Assembly: GCA_037178675.1 (NCBI GenBank)
Contig: JAYMGJ010000414.1
Coordinates: forward strand, 1 to 45,490
Reading direction: 5' to 3'
Source of the DNA: Scleroderma bovista
Taxonomy: Eukaryota; Basidiomycota; Agaricomycetes; Boletales; Sclerodermataceae
Length of the DNA stretch: 45,490 bases
Numbering within the stretch: the first letter of the stretch is position 1; each line of letters begins with the position of its first letter. This document shows positions 9,757-19,585 of the stretch, in pieces. A program made the translations under genes and the position numbers. A model generated the notes under the pieces. The model did no database searches. It was given only the letters and a program-made list of their open reading frames with translations, and was not told the DNA's origin.

Positions 9757-12700
9757 AAGAGAAACATTGATGCCAAGCAGGGCCATGAGCCATCCTGCAT
9801 AACTCCAATGCAGGAATGTGTGAAATTATTACATGTGTCTGTGGAGTATACCAGGTAAATGGGATGTATGATGAAGGAACCCACAACAACAGTTGTCCAT
9901 TTCAATCTGGTGAGAATGCAACTGACCAGACTGAGGAGGTGTGCCCTTGGAGAGGGTTGCCCACCTGGCCACCTGTCTGTGCATCCCAAACTCGGATAAG
10001 TGTGGTGTGCTTTCATTAATGATCCCAGCAAAGTTGGATACAAATTTGATCCCATCTCCAATGATCATCAGCACATCTTCATATTCTGCTAGACCCTGTC
10101 AGTTTATTATCAATATTGCTATAGTCATTCCATTCAAAATGACCTTACCTGGAACCATTGCTCAGCAGAGACCAGGACCCTATAAGCTTCACTAATGAAC
10201 TTTGACACACCAAGGGCCTCCATCCAAAATAGTATCTGCTCCCCTGAGACAAATACCTTCACATGTTGTCCAAGTTCTGCATCAACTTTTGCATTTTGCA
10301 GGTGGGCTGCCCAATATCGACAAGAGTACAACAAATGCATCAGAATGTTTTCTTCAACCTTCTTTGCCAAGTCCACCACATCCGAGTTGCACACATATGA
10401 TGTTGGGAAAGCACACATGTTGAATCAAAGACCAGCTTGCATGACATGAAGGGAGGCAAGGGCCAGATCATTGTGTACTTCAGCTTCGTCAATAAAGAAA
10501 TCCCCACTCTGGTTTTTGTCAAGTAAGAAGTCGTAGAACGAAGCATGCAAGGGGCAGGTAGGAGTAGATGTATCAGTGGTACCAGAAAGGAATGATGCCA
10601 TGAAGTTGAGGATGATTTGTACGGGGTAGCACTCAGCCAGAGGGAACTCCTCTTGCATTGAGTCCAATGCCTTGATAGAGAGTGGTTCCTTTGACTACAG
10701 GATCTGTCGCATGACTGAACGAAACCTCAATAACTCAGCGGACCCTTAAACAAGTTCCTCCAAAAATGTGGTATACATTCCATCAAGCAGCTTGCTTCCA
10801 TCACCAGTGTGAGACACGACCCAACAAAAGCACTCCTTTGGAATCACACCCATTCTGGGGCAAATAAAGTCACATGCCAGATGCACCCACTCGAACACAC
10901 CACCTGATTTCACAGCAAGTTGTCTGATGTTTTCATCGCAAAATGTGCTATTGAGCTTCTTCAATTTCATAGAAATGTAGAGGGTGATGTCATGAGTTGT
11001 TGCATCATAATCAACATCATCCAGAGACTTGGTTAGGATGTGTTGCTTTGTGCCCAATGCCTCCCCAATATCTGCGAGTGGCTGAGAGGTCAAGAGAATC
11101 CGGGTGGTCGCTGGCAGGTTTGCGCTGCAAGTAGTAAGGATGTCAAGGATGCCCTCTCTGGTGTCGTTGACACCACTCTCATCTAATGCATTGATGGCAA
11201 TGATGACATTTCGGGTTGAGGAACTTGCCAATTGCAACAGAGGTTCAGCGATGAATTTCTGCCACTGCTCTGCAATGTCTTCTGTATCTGTCAGTGCATA
11301 GTTATTGGAAATTATCCCAGTCAGAAGAAGCCGGAAGCAGGGGTCATGATCAGCTAAGTCACGTGCAATGGTGGTGACAAGTTTCTTATGGAGTCCTTCG
11401 TGCTGTCTGACATGAGTAAAGCAGAAGCATGACCAAAGATTGCCAAAATTCTTGGCCTGCATAGCAGTGGTGTGTGCAATGGCAGATTTCCCTTTGCTGG
11501 CCTGGCTGTGGAGCCATAAGATACGTGGTGTGGTGGGATCTGTGTTGTTGATCCAGTGAATGATTTCCTTCAGGATCTTGGTCCATGTTCCATCGAAACA
11601 CTTCTTCGCCTGGTTGAGCCCAATGCTGCCCACATAACTCAGGGTATCCAATGTAAGGTCATCTCGGACCCGCTGGACACTTTCTGGAATGTTCAGACTT
11701 GCCAGATCTTCCCGGATTTGTTGGATGCCACCTTGATGTTTAGAACTGCCTGATCTTGAAGTTCTTGCATCAGCTGGTCTAACTTCAAATTGTAGTTGGC
11801 GATGGTAGTAGCGATCGGTGAGAAAACATTTTTTCCCAGTCTAACCCCTATGAAGGAGATGAGATTGTCGCAAATACCAAATGTACAAGTAACGTACCAA
11901 AGCTCTTGGTCTCCGAGTACTTCAATATGAACTCCACACATTCTTGCATTACTTGGGCGATCTGTACCAGAACGTTCTGGATGGAATTGATCTTCACTGG
12001 AGACTGGTGTTCCAGGAGAAGCTCGTAGGTTTGTTTGATTCAGGAGAGGAGATTGTTGATAGATGCATCGAGTTTCACTTGTGACAGGATCAGCTATACG
12101 GGTTCGCATCAATCAGAGACATTGAAAAAAATAGATGCATACCTTGGAGGCTGCAGTTAACATACACAGTGCCATTTGAACGTATGGATTGATCTAGGTG
12201 GATCCATAGGGTAAGTAGACACCTCCAAGGGGACAGAAGACTTATGTTACTGATGGCTTTTGCAATCGTATTGAAGGTGACAAGGGGTTGAAGATATTCA
12301 GTTTTGGTTGTATCCAAATGAATCTTCTTGAGATCCAACGGATTACCAGCGGTGTCCATGGCACCAGGAATAGACGGGGTAATCGATATTTTCTTGTCTA
12401 TGTCTTGGATGTCATTGAGAATGTTTTGGTCATTGCCAAACACCTAACAGAATGCGTAAGGGTTGGCAAAACATGCAACCTTATAACGCACCACACTGGT
12501 AGCATCAGCAGGTCCGTTATCTTTTTGTGCTGGGGCTTGGCCAAGATCAGGCCGGACTGTGGAAGGTTGATGTACAACAGCTGCAACATTTTCAGAGATG
12601 GTTATGGGCTGATTATGGTTCATTACACACGAGTACTTCAGAGGCAACTAGCAGTCGGAGATAAGGTAAATGTACTTGGGGACAGATAGGACTAGAGACA

Positions 12701-12840
12701 AGTGGACCATCACTGTCAGCATGCAGCACAGGTGTCACTTCTGCATTGCCTGGAACGGGTCCCCTAGACTCAGTTTGTTGACCTTCTCTGTGTTCATCGA
12801 TGGCTACAGTTTGAGTGAGTTCACCATGGGACCTTGCCAC
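9757..12840 (-). pseudogene. Relic of a NACHT-WD40 NLR-type NTPase gene
   Basis: It reads on minus from about 12840. A disordered N-terminal part comes first, then a helical pre-NACHT region (12443-11693: EYLQPLVTFNTIAKAISN, NVFSPIATTIANYNLKLDQL). The NACHT-type NTPase core lies at 11651-10746 (TLSYVGSIGLNQAKKCFDG, Walker A ASKGKSAIAHT, Walker B region VIIAINALDES). Helical regions follow at 10667-10134 (LHASFYDFLLD, LLYSCRYWAAHL) and a fragment at about 10110-10040. Near 9925-9985 a single WD40 blade appears in another frame (LQGHTSSVWSVAFSPD then stop), so most of the propeller is deleted. Members sense non-self or damage and trigger defence in fungi. The gene is dead: there are stops at about 10743-10745, 10690 (W to TAG) and 10421 (R to TGA). 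The Walker B Asp reads Asn, the Walker A glycines are partly lost, and frames shift in the N-terminal part. The family-typical end (MAHGPAWHQC) seems present near 9780. Confidence 0.75.
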
Positions 12841-13221
12841 CTTGCATCAAACGGGTAGTGATTCCATGCAAGGGTTTGACATACCTCCTTGACCACAGCA
12901 TTTGGGAAGATGTGTTTGTGAAAGCGCTTGAATGCTGCCTTTACCTTGGTGAATAATAGTGGTGCTCAAGGTGCCTCTGGAAGGATTCTGGAAGTGCTCT
13001 GGAGGTGCTCTGGATGCAGGCCATTTTTAAACCCCAGGGCTTGTGCTAATTTCACTATTGTAGCATATCAAATATGATGCTGATTTATTCGAGTACCATG
13101 CTCCCGTCGTTCGTGAGCTACCAACATGCCCTGAAATTCTGTGCGCAAGAATATCTTAAACCAACTCAACAACACAACCCTTACTATTGTGACTGCAAGG
13201 CTAGAAAATGCACATCGTGGA
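12841..13221. other. Spacer with short repeats GGTGCTC / CTCTGGA
   Basis: This lies between the NLR start (minus) and the Harbinger-2 transposase (plus). Around 12960-13020 the words GGTGCTC, GTGCTCTGGA and CTCTGGA recur several times in 60 bp. The left end of Harbinger-2 should be here, but I could not match a terminal inverted repeat to the right side. Confidence 0.35.
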
Positions 13222-15911
13222 ATGGAGGATAGTAGCCCAAGTTCGGCCTCCAGTTGGGGCGAGTCCAGTCTCTCCCAGACCCCCCTCTTCACTCCGTCAT
13301 CACCAATCTCACCAATCTCGCTGATCTCATTGGATCTTGAGTCCAGCTCCTCTGATGACTCTACGGTTGAATGAGATGCTCGATATGCCCAGCTCCTAAA
13401 TGGAATCAGTGCGCTTAGAGACGAAATCGAGTATGCCCGTGTACTTGAAAAACCAGATGTGCCAATGATGCGTGCACCCCAGCTATGCCTCCTTGAACAC
13501 TTCGTGGATCATAGACCCCACTTATTTATCAAGCGCCTTCGTGTGTGGCCGTTGATTTTTGATCGCATCCTCGATCAAATCAGTGACCACCCGATTTTTC
13601 ACAGCCGCTCTGAAAACCGCCAGTTGCCTGTTGCCATTCAATTGGCGATTTTTGTCATATCCATACTTTTCCAGTCGCAACTCCGGTCTAACCATGGCCC
13701 ACCTGACCTCTCCTTAGGCATAGATGCAACTCCGGATCTAGTCCGGCCATCTCCAGCCCTATAGCTGCACTCCAGCTCAACTCCGGTCACTACGTCCATC
13801 TCCGCCTCAGGACTAACCCCTGTCTCCCTACAGACAGATCCGCGGTCTAACTCCTCCGTGTCGGACCTGTACCTACCACTAGTTGCTACTCCGGTTTCAG
13901 TCCGGCCACTCCCTTAGCCTTGTCTGCGACGTAGCCCAACTCCGGCTGGTACATCCAACTCCGGCTCAGTTCTGCTCCTGCTCCTGCTCCACTTCCTCTG
14001 TCAGGTCCACCAAAGGCTTAGGACATTTCCATGTCCAACTCCGGACCTTCCTCCGGCTACTCCACCCTTCCTCCACCTGTGCACTCCCTCCGCTCTTGCA
14101 CTTCCTCCGGTCGTGCACTTCCTCCAGTCCTGGACATCGCTCCGGACTTAACATTAGTTAAGTCCACCTCCAACCCTTACCTGTCCTCTTCCGACCTAGT
14201 TCCCTTTACTTCACTGTCCCTGCTTTTCCTCCGTCGTCCCTGTATCTCTAGTTCCCCGTGTCTGCTCCCGCTCCGGTTTATTTTCCTGTACCTGCTTTAT
14301 TTTCCTGTCCGTTTCTGGTCTGTCCCTTGTCCCAACTAAGGTGTTTACTTGTCACCGTATATACTCACCCTAGTTCTCATTTACTATATAAACTACTATA
14401 CTCCGGCCTAGTAGTTTCCTTAGATCAAATCTCGACTAAGATACTCCCCACTCTGTACTACCCATTATGCTCTCCTAATCCACCTGTTCATCTGAACTCC
14501 TGAACTCCGGCCAACTCCGGCCTCCATCCTATCTCGTCCCCTTGGTCCTATGTCCGATCCTAGCAAGTCTCCTACTTGCACGAGGGCAAAAGCCACCTCT
14601 GTCCCAGACTCGACGCTAGACCTCTCAGGACTTATCCCACCTCTGGGATGTCCTTCGCTTCGGACAAGCTGCGCTCAACTCCGGACCACTTTCCCGCGGT
14701 CCGGACTTACTCCGCAAAAACCCAGACTTACTCCCTGTGCTCCTCTAGTGCCCGGACTTCGTTCATTTGACCCGGACTTGACTCTCTGCACTAACTAGCA
14801 CCTACTAGTGTCTGGACTTACCTCCTCATTAGTTCCCTGCACCTCTGGACCTCCTAGTAAGATCGTCGAGGAGAACTGGTCTTGACAATTTTCCTCTTCT
14901 GTGCAGGGCATTATGGGAATGCAGTGTCACCTGAGGATGTCACCCAATGGGCTGGGGTGAGCGTTGGGTCAGTTGTCAATTGTACCAATTGTGTCATGAT
15001 TGCTGTTCTGGACGAACACGTCCAATTTGTCAGAATTCCATCCGAGGACTCAGAGGATATGGAGAAAGCCTGGGTCTTTACTGAATCACGCACCTGTCCA
15101 GCCTGGAAAAATGGCATTTTTGCCACTGTTGGTTCAAGTATCCCCCTGTTTGAAAAGCCTCATATGTTTGGAGAATCATATTATGACAGAAAGTCAAGAT
15201 ACTCCCTCAACTGTCAGGTGGGTACTTAAACAAGCATATAAAGTAGTAGGCAGGACTTACATGTCATATACTAGCTTGTTATCATGCCACATAATTTACT
15301 TGTTGTGGACTATGGGCTCGGACACCCAGGAAGTGTTCATGATGCATGGGCATTTTGGTGCACCCATATCACATCAGATCCTGCAGAATTTATCCCACAG
15401 GGTCACTGGATGTGGGCAGACAGCGTGTATCCAACAGAGACTTGGTGCACTGTCCCCTTCAAAAAGCCTAGGGGAGGGGGATTATCTTGAGATCAAAATG
15501 TGTATAACAAACATCTTTCCAAGGTACATACCTTACTATCCCACAAGGATCGCATATTGATCAGATAAACAGATTCGTGTGCGTGTTGAACACACATTTG
15601 CTGCCTTGAAAGGTTGATTCCAAAGTCTTCGTGAAGTGTGCGTGAAGATTTGGACAGAAAAGGATATGAAGGTGGCAATATTCTGGGTCCTTTGCTGCAT
15701 CATTTTGCACAATATGATTGTATGCTTTGAGGAAGAAATGGGGGAGAATGTCATGCCCTCGACTGACTGGGCAATTAACAAAGGAAGTGGCTTGCACGAT
15801 GAAGATGTGGTGGAGGTTGCAGAGGCTGTAGGAACTCCTGGTCAGCAATTTTGCATGGGGCTGCTAGATAAACTGTTTCAGCATCTTGGACGGAAGCGTA
15901 CCCATATATAA
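13222..15911 (+). pseudogene. PIF/Harbinger DDE_Tnp_4 transposase, decayed and split by a solo LTR
   Basis: The pieces are 13222-13652 (the first part Ser-rich), 14893-15217 after the LTR and one ATTTT, 15275-15523 and 15573-15911. The introns are 15218-15274 and 15524-15572. Family motifs are clear: RLRVWPLIFDRILDQISDHP, LPVAIQLAIF then LFCAGHYGNA across the insertion, EDVTQWAGVSVGSVVNCT, SLNCQ then LVIMPHNLLVVDYGLGHPGS, WMWADSVYPTETWCTVPFKKP, and VRVEHTFAALKG. The third acid is the E of VEHTF and a middle Asp is in WADSVYP. The usual first Asp after ATVGS (normally a VDGS-like motif) reads Gly, so catalysis was lost. Premature stops are at 13372 (TGA), 15488-15490 (TGA in LS-stop-DQN) and about 15617 (TGA in ALKG-stop-FQSLRE). 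The last two sit where the family has Arg, and the first fits a Trp. Confidence 0.82.
13653..14887 (+). mobile_element. Solo LTR (1235 bp), CTCCGG-rich, in the Harbinger-2 transposase
   Basis: It begins TGTCATATCC, ends AGAACTGGTCTTGACA and is flanked by the perfect 5-bp repeat ATTTT (13648-13652 and 14888-14892). A TATA-like CTATATAAAC near 14385 fits plus orientation. The interior is pyrimidine-rich and carries many copies of CTCCGG (often AACTCCGG), which looks like local amplification. The last 16 bases and the region after the TATA box resemble the solo LTR at 21734-22357, so both are one family. TGTCA..TGACA ends and a 5-bp duplication suit a Ty3/gypsy element, but no internal domain is present to prove it. 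Confidence 0.88.
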
Positions 15912-16324
15912 ACACATTCCATCCAACAGTGGATGTTGGGGGTTCTTGAGGTCTTTGATGGAGTAGATGTCATGGTAAGGGGGAAGCAAGTTCAGACCTT
16001 TGTTCATGAAATAAAATCCTATTCCTGACACGCATACATGTTGGTGTGAGATGGGCAATGCAAACAAGAACACAAGATACACAAGTACATACACGAATTT
16101 CCCACCAAGGGAGGATACTGGGCCCTATAACAGTGGTACAATGTCAGATGCAAGCAATGAAGTGGATGTGATGAGCTGGGAGATGGGGTGAGCAACAAGA
16201 CAGGACAAGCAACAAGCAACAAGACAAGTGATGAGATGAAACAACTTGATCAAATGCACCCGGCACAAGATAAAATGAGATGAGAAACTAGGGACACAGT
16301 AATGAAGAAGCGAGGGTCTTGACT

Positions 16325-18074
16325 CTAAGCAGGAGGAGTGGGCTGTGAGGAGCCACTGTTGGCCTTCATGAGTTCGGCAAGCTGAATTTTGAGTCGAAGT
16401 GTTTCAGCCTCACTGAGGAAGGCACTTTTCTCAGTGTTCTTCAGCTTGATGTCAAGCTTCTTCATCTCTTGCTCTTTCCGATGCCTTTCCTCCATATCCT
16501 GCCGCTGTACCTTGATCTCCTCCTTCATCAAGTCCAGCTCCCAACCCTTGATAACATACTCCATTTTTGCAAGGTAGCATGTAGTTTTATTAGAGGATGA
16601 GGATGCTAACATTGCCTCGACTTCCTGATTCAAATTGCTGACCTGGTTTTGAAGTTGAGACTTGCCACAATTGGCAGCTTGGACGGAACTTGCCTTTGTT
16701 GAGCTTGTCTTTGGGTTGGAGGATGAGGGCAAAGACGATCTCCCACCAGTTTTCCGTAAAGAAGATGAAGTTGATGAAGATGTTGTAGACACAGTTGAAT
16801 GGGGGGGACAGTGGTATGGCGAGGACTGATGGAATATAGAGTGGCTGTCAGTCAAGGGTGTACGAGCCTTGAAAAACATCGAGAATTGAGAGCATGGACC
16901 ACCACTACTTGGTGTCAAAGGGTGATGCAGATACGGCTATCAATTTATCAGTGATTTTCATTAATTCAGTTCAAGGGAAATATACCTGATCTCCTTGAGC
17001 TGATACGGAGTCCATGTCAATATCTTGCTCATTGTTGCCCATATCCATCTGCTCCTGCTCCCATTTGAAGTCTGGTGTTGGCCCTTCATTGTATGTGGCT
17101 TCTTCTTCACCCTCGTTCATTGTTGGGCACAATGGTGCTGTGGCCTCCTCACATCCACCACCCTCAACAGCCACCTGATCTTCATCTGCTTCGTTGGGCA
17201 TCTCCGTCGCATTAGGACCCATCAAGTTCCCATCAGCTTCTGTAGGGGGAACATCAGCGGAGGTCCCTGCTCTAGTACTCAATGTCTTCTTCGGGCCAGC
17301 CGTCCTGCCATCCTGGAAAATCCCATAAAGCTCCTCTCCATAATTTTTATCCAGGGTGGAGTTGATGCCATCAGGGTCAAATGATGGGTTGCCCTGCCAG
17401 ATGGAGTGTAAGTCATCATACCAAGGGAAACTATTAAGAACATTCTCTGCATGTATATGTTGTAAGCACCTCTGTTCTCAATCATCAATCATGCAACATA
17501 TGCTGAAGATGTGCAAATTTTGGGTGGCCAGGTATGATACCTTCCCCTGATTGATTGAATTGCCCATGATGTTTGCGATAGAGTCCCTTCAGCCTAACCA
17601 ATTAAAAGTAAATTTCATCAACTGGTGCAAGGGGGGAACTCACATGGCAATTTGGTTGCCCACACTGGTCTGAAACTTGGCTGGGCTTGCTGCATACATC
17701 TCCTGGTATTCAGTATCATTCGCGAAAATGGCCTGGGAAACAATGGCCTGGACATCCTTTTTGTTGTGGCCCAATTGCTGCTTGGTTGGTAGGGGTGGTA
17801 GATCAGCAGTGTTTTTATTGCTGAAGAGAATGCGGGAATTAGCAGGATGGGTAAGAAGCCAGTTAACAAGTTTATCGGTATGAGAATTATCCCATTGAAT
17901 ATTTTTGGGATGGGTGCTTCCTGATGAACCCTCAGTAGCAACTGCTGGACCCTTGCCTTTTGCACCAGTGAGATTCATAGCAGGGGTTTGCAAGTTTGAT
18001 CCACCACTAGTGCTTGCATTTGCAGTGGGTCATTTGGGTCCCCCTTGATGGGGTGGTCCACTTGTGGAAGCCAT
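16325..18074 (-). pseudogene. Myb/SANT-like protein of Harbinger-2, one early stop
   Basis: Exons are 18074-17644, 17593-17541, 17446-16986 and 16936-16325, totalling 1557 nt (519 codons) in one frame across three GT..AG introns. The start MASTSGPPHQGG is followed by a TGA at codon 15 (18032-18030), probably from CGA. A downstream ATG could give a shortened product. Recognisable parts are the DNA-binding region (IQWDNSHTDKLVNWLLTHP, HNKKDVQAIVSQAIF, YAASPAKFQTSVGNQIAM, LKGLYRKHHGQF), the motif SFPWYDDLHSIWQGNPSFDP, an acidic linker, a Ser-rich stretch and a C-terminal coiled coil (about 100 residues rich in Glu/Lys, with EERHRKEQEMKKLDIKLK). Its role in the element would be TIR recognition with the transposase. 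Confidence 0.75.
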
Positions 18075-18138
18075 GGGTCCTACTAAGATGGCCTGCAGGC
18101 GGGCAGACCGTCAAGGGCATGGTAAACTTCATGGGACT

Positions 18139-18590
18139 TTGTTGCAACATTCACGGTAACTACCATTATTGGGTGTTGCACCATTCACAGTAGTCACAAT
18201 GTTGCAACATATTGCAACACCCTCACTTCACAGCCTGTCCCTTCCCTCGCATACCATTGCAACATGGTCCCAGTTCTTGCAACACGTCCCTTCCCTCACC
18301 CATTGCAACACATTGGGCTCCATCCTCTTGCAATATGTTCTCGTGCCCGTAATGTTGCCCATTGCAATTTGCAACACACCATCCCTTCTTGCAACATGTC
18401 CCCCCATCCTCTTGCAATATTTGTTGCCATTGAAACACCCTCATTCTCGTGTTCGTTACAACAGTAACGTCCTTCCCCATCACATACTGTTGCAACATGT
18501 CCCTTCCCTTTGCAATGTCGCCCTTGCAGTTGCAACACTAACTCTGTTCGGTTGCCTGTTGCAACGTCCTTCGTTTGATTGCAACATCTT
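18139..18590. repeat. Array of TTGCAACA motifs
   Basis: I count about 11 exact TTGCAACA and at least 5 one-base variants (TTGCAATA, TTGCAACG, TTGCAATG) in about 450 bp. Spacing is irregular and the DNA between is C/T-rich (CCCTTCCCT). Several copies extend to the palindrome TGTTGCAACA. The array starts about 65 bp upstream of the Harbinger-2 Myb/SANT start, where transposase- or Myb-binding subterminal repeats would be expected. Confidence 0.7.
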
Positions 18591-18599
18591 ATTCTATAC

Positions 18600-19351
18600 A
18601 ACTAACAGACAAAATAACAGGAAAATTTGTAAGAGGGTGATGGCAAAGGGGATGACTGAGATGAGAAGTGGCTGGCTTAACATCAAAAAATGTCAAAGAT
18701 AGTCACTTGAATAGAATGGGGTGTCTTAGGCTAAGCCTTTGTTCAGGTACCTTAGCAGAAGGGAATGGGCAATACTGGTGGGTCAAAGACCCAGTGAGAT
18801 GTGAGAAATTTGTGATAAGAAATTAGATGCAAACCTATAAGTACGATGAGGGAAGAAAAGGGACGAGACAGACTTCACACCTGCTGAACAAGTAATTTGA
18901 GGTAGCTTCCATTAGTATCTTGAGATGGGAGCAGTGAGGACAATGGGGAAAGGGTTAGGTGGTGGTGGATACAAATTGAAAGAAGTCGGGCCATCGACAC
19001 TACATTTAGTCATGGAAGTTGATTAGTCACCTGATTCGATGGTCCAGCCTATAGCATCAATAATAAATCTCTAATAAATCTCCTATACAACTCAACAAAC
19101 ATAAGATTTAGAGATCCTGCTTGTGTTGTCGCCTTGATATAATATCTGAGCATATAGAGTGATTTCAGGCTTTGTCAAGTAAGTCCCATAATGTCATACT
19201 TAGCACAAATATCAAGGTCAAGTACATAGAATGTTGGTTGATGTGCTTGCAACTTGTTAGAGCAGGTGTTTCCTGAGTGCTGCCTTTTGACTACAAGTAT
19301 GTATGGTCCTCAATTCAAAAGTGTATGTCATATTACTGAACAGCACAGACA
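18600..19351. other. No gene recognised; left flank of copia-1
   Basis: AT-rich sequence without a sustained open frame. The right end of Harbinger-2 probably lies in here but was not located. GGTAT at 19352-19356 is the target duplication of copia-1. Confidence 0.4.
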
Positions 19352-19356
19352 GGTAT

Positions 19357-19573
19357 TATAAGTCTATAGGTCACTCAGTGATCAGAGTAAGTCACTATAT
19401 TATGTACCTATAAGTCTATAGGTCATTATAGTACATCAGCAAGAGAATGAGAAACGTGTACTGTAGCATATACTCACCTCAGTGATCAGAGTAAGTCACT
19501 GAGGTGGACAGGAGGACAACGCAAAGTTCTAGTACCGTGATTATGCCACATACCGCATTTGTACAGTCCAACA
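19357..19573 (-). repeat. 3' LTR of copia-1 (217 bp)
   Basis: It holds two direct copies of a 23-bp word containing CAGTGATCAGAGTAAGTCA (19374-19396 and 19478-19500), 104 bp apart. The 5' LTR has one copy and lacks the DNA between. The element-proximal end reads TGTTGGACTGTAC on minus. Confidence 0.88.
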
Positions 19574-19585
19574 CTCCCCCTCAAA
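19574..19585 (-). promoter_or_regulatory. Polypurine tract of copia-1
   Basis: TTTGAGGGGGAG on minus, directly upstream of the 3' LTR. It is the expected plus-strand DNA primer site. Confidence 0.75.

Larger units (their letters stand above)
13222..18074. mobile_element. Second PIF/Harbinger element, decayed (core; ends not determined)
   Basis: This is the same two-gene convergent layout as Harbinger-1: a plus-strand DDE_Tnp_4 transposase (13222-15911) facing a minus-strand Myb/SANT gene (18074-16325). The proteins belong to a different subfamily from Harbinger-1. Coordinates cover only the gene span. The true ends are probably a few hundred bp outside, and the TTGCAACA array at 18140-18590 may be part of the right end. 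A 1235-bp solo LTR lies inside. Confidence 0.7.

Noticed and set aside
18169..18702. 177-codon plus-strand open frame
   Set aside because: Its content is the TTGCAACA array and C/T-rich spacers translated; it has no domain and lies beside the Harbinger-2 Myb/SANT gene start.
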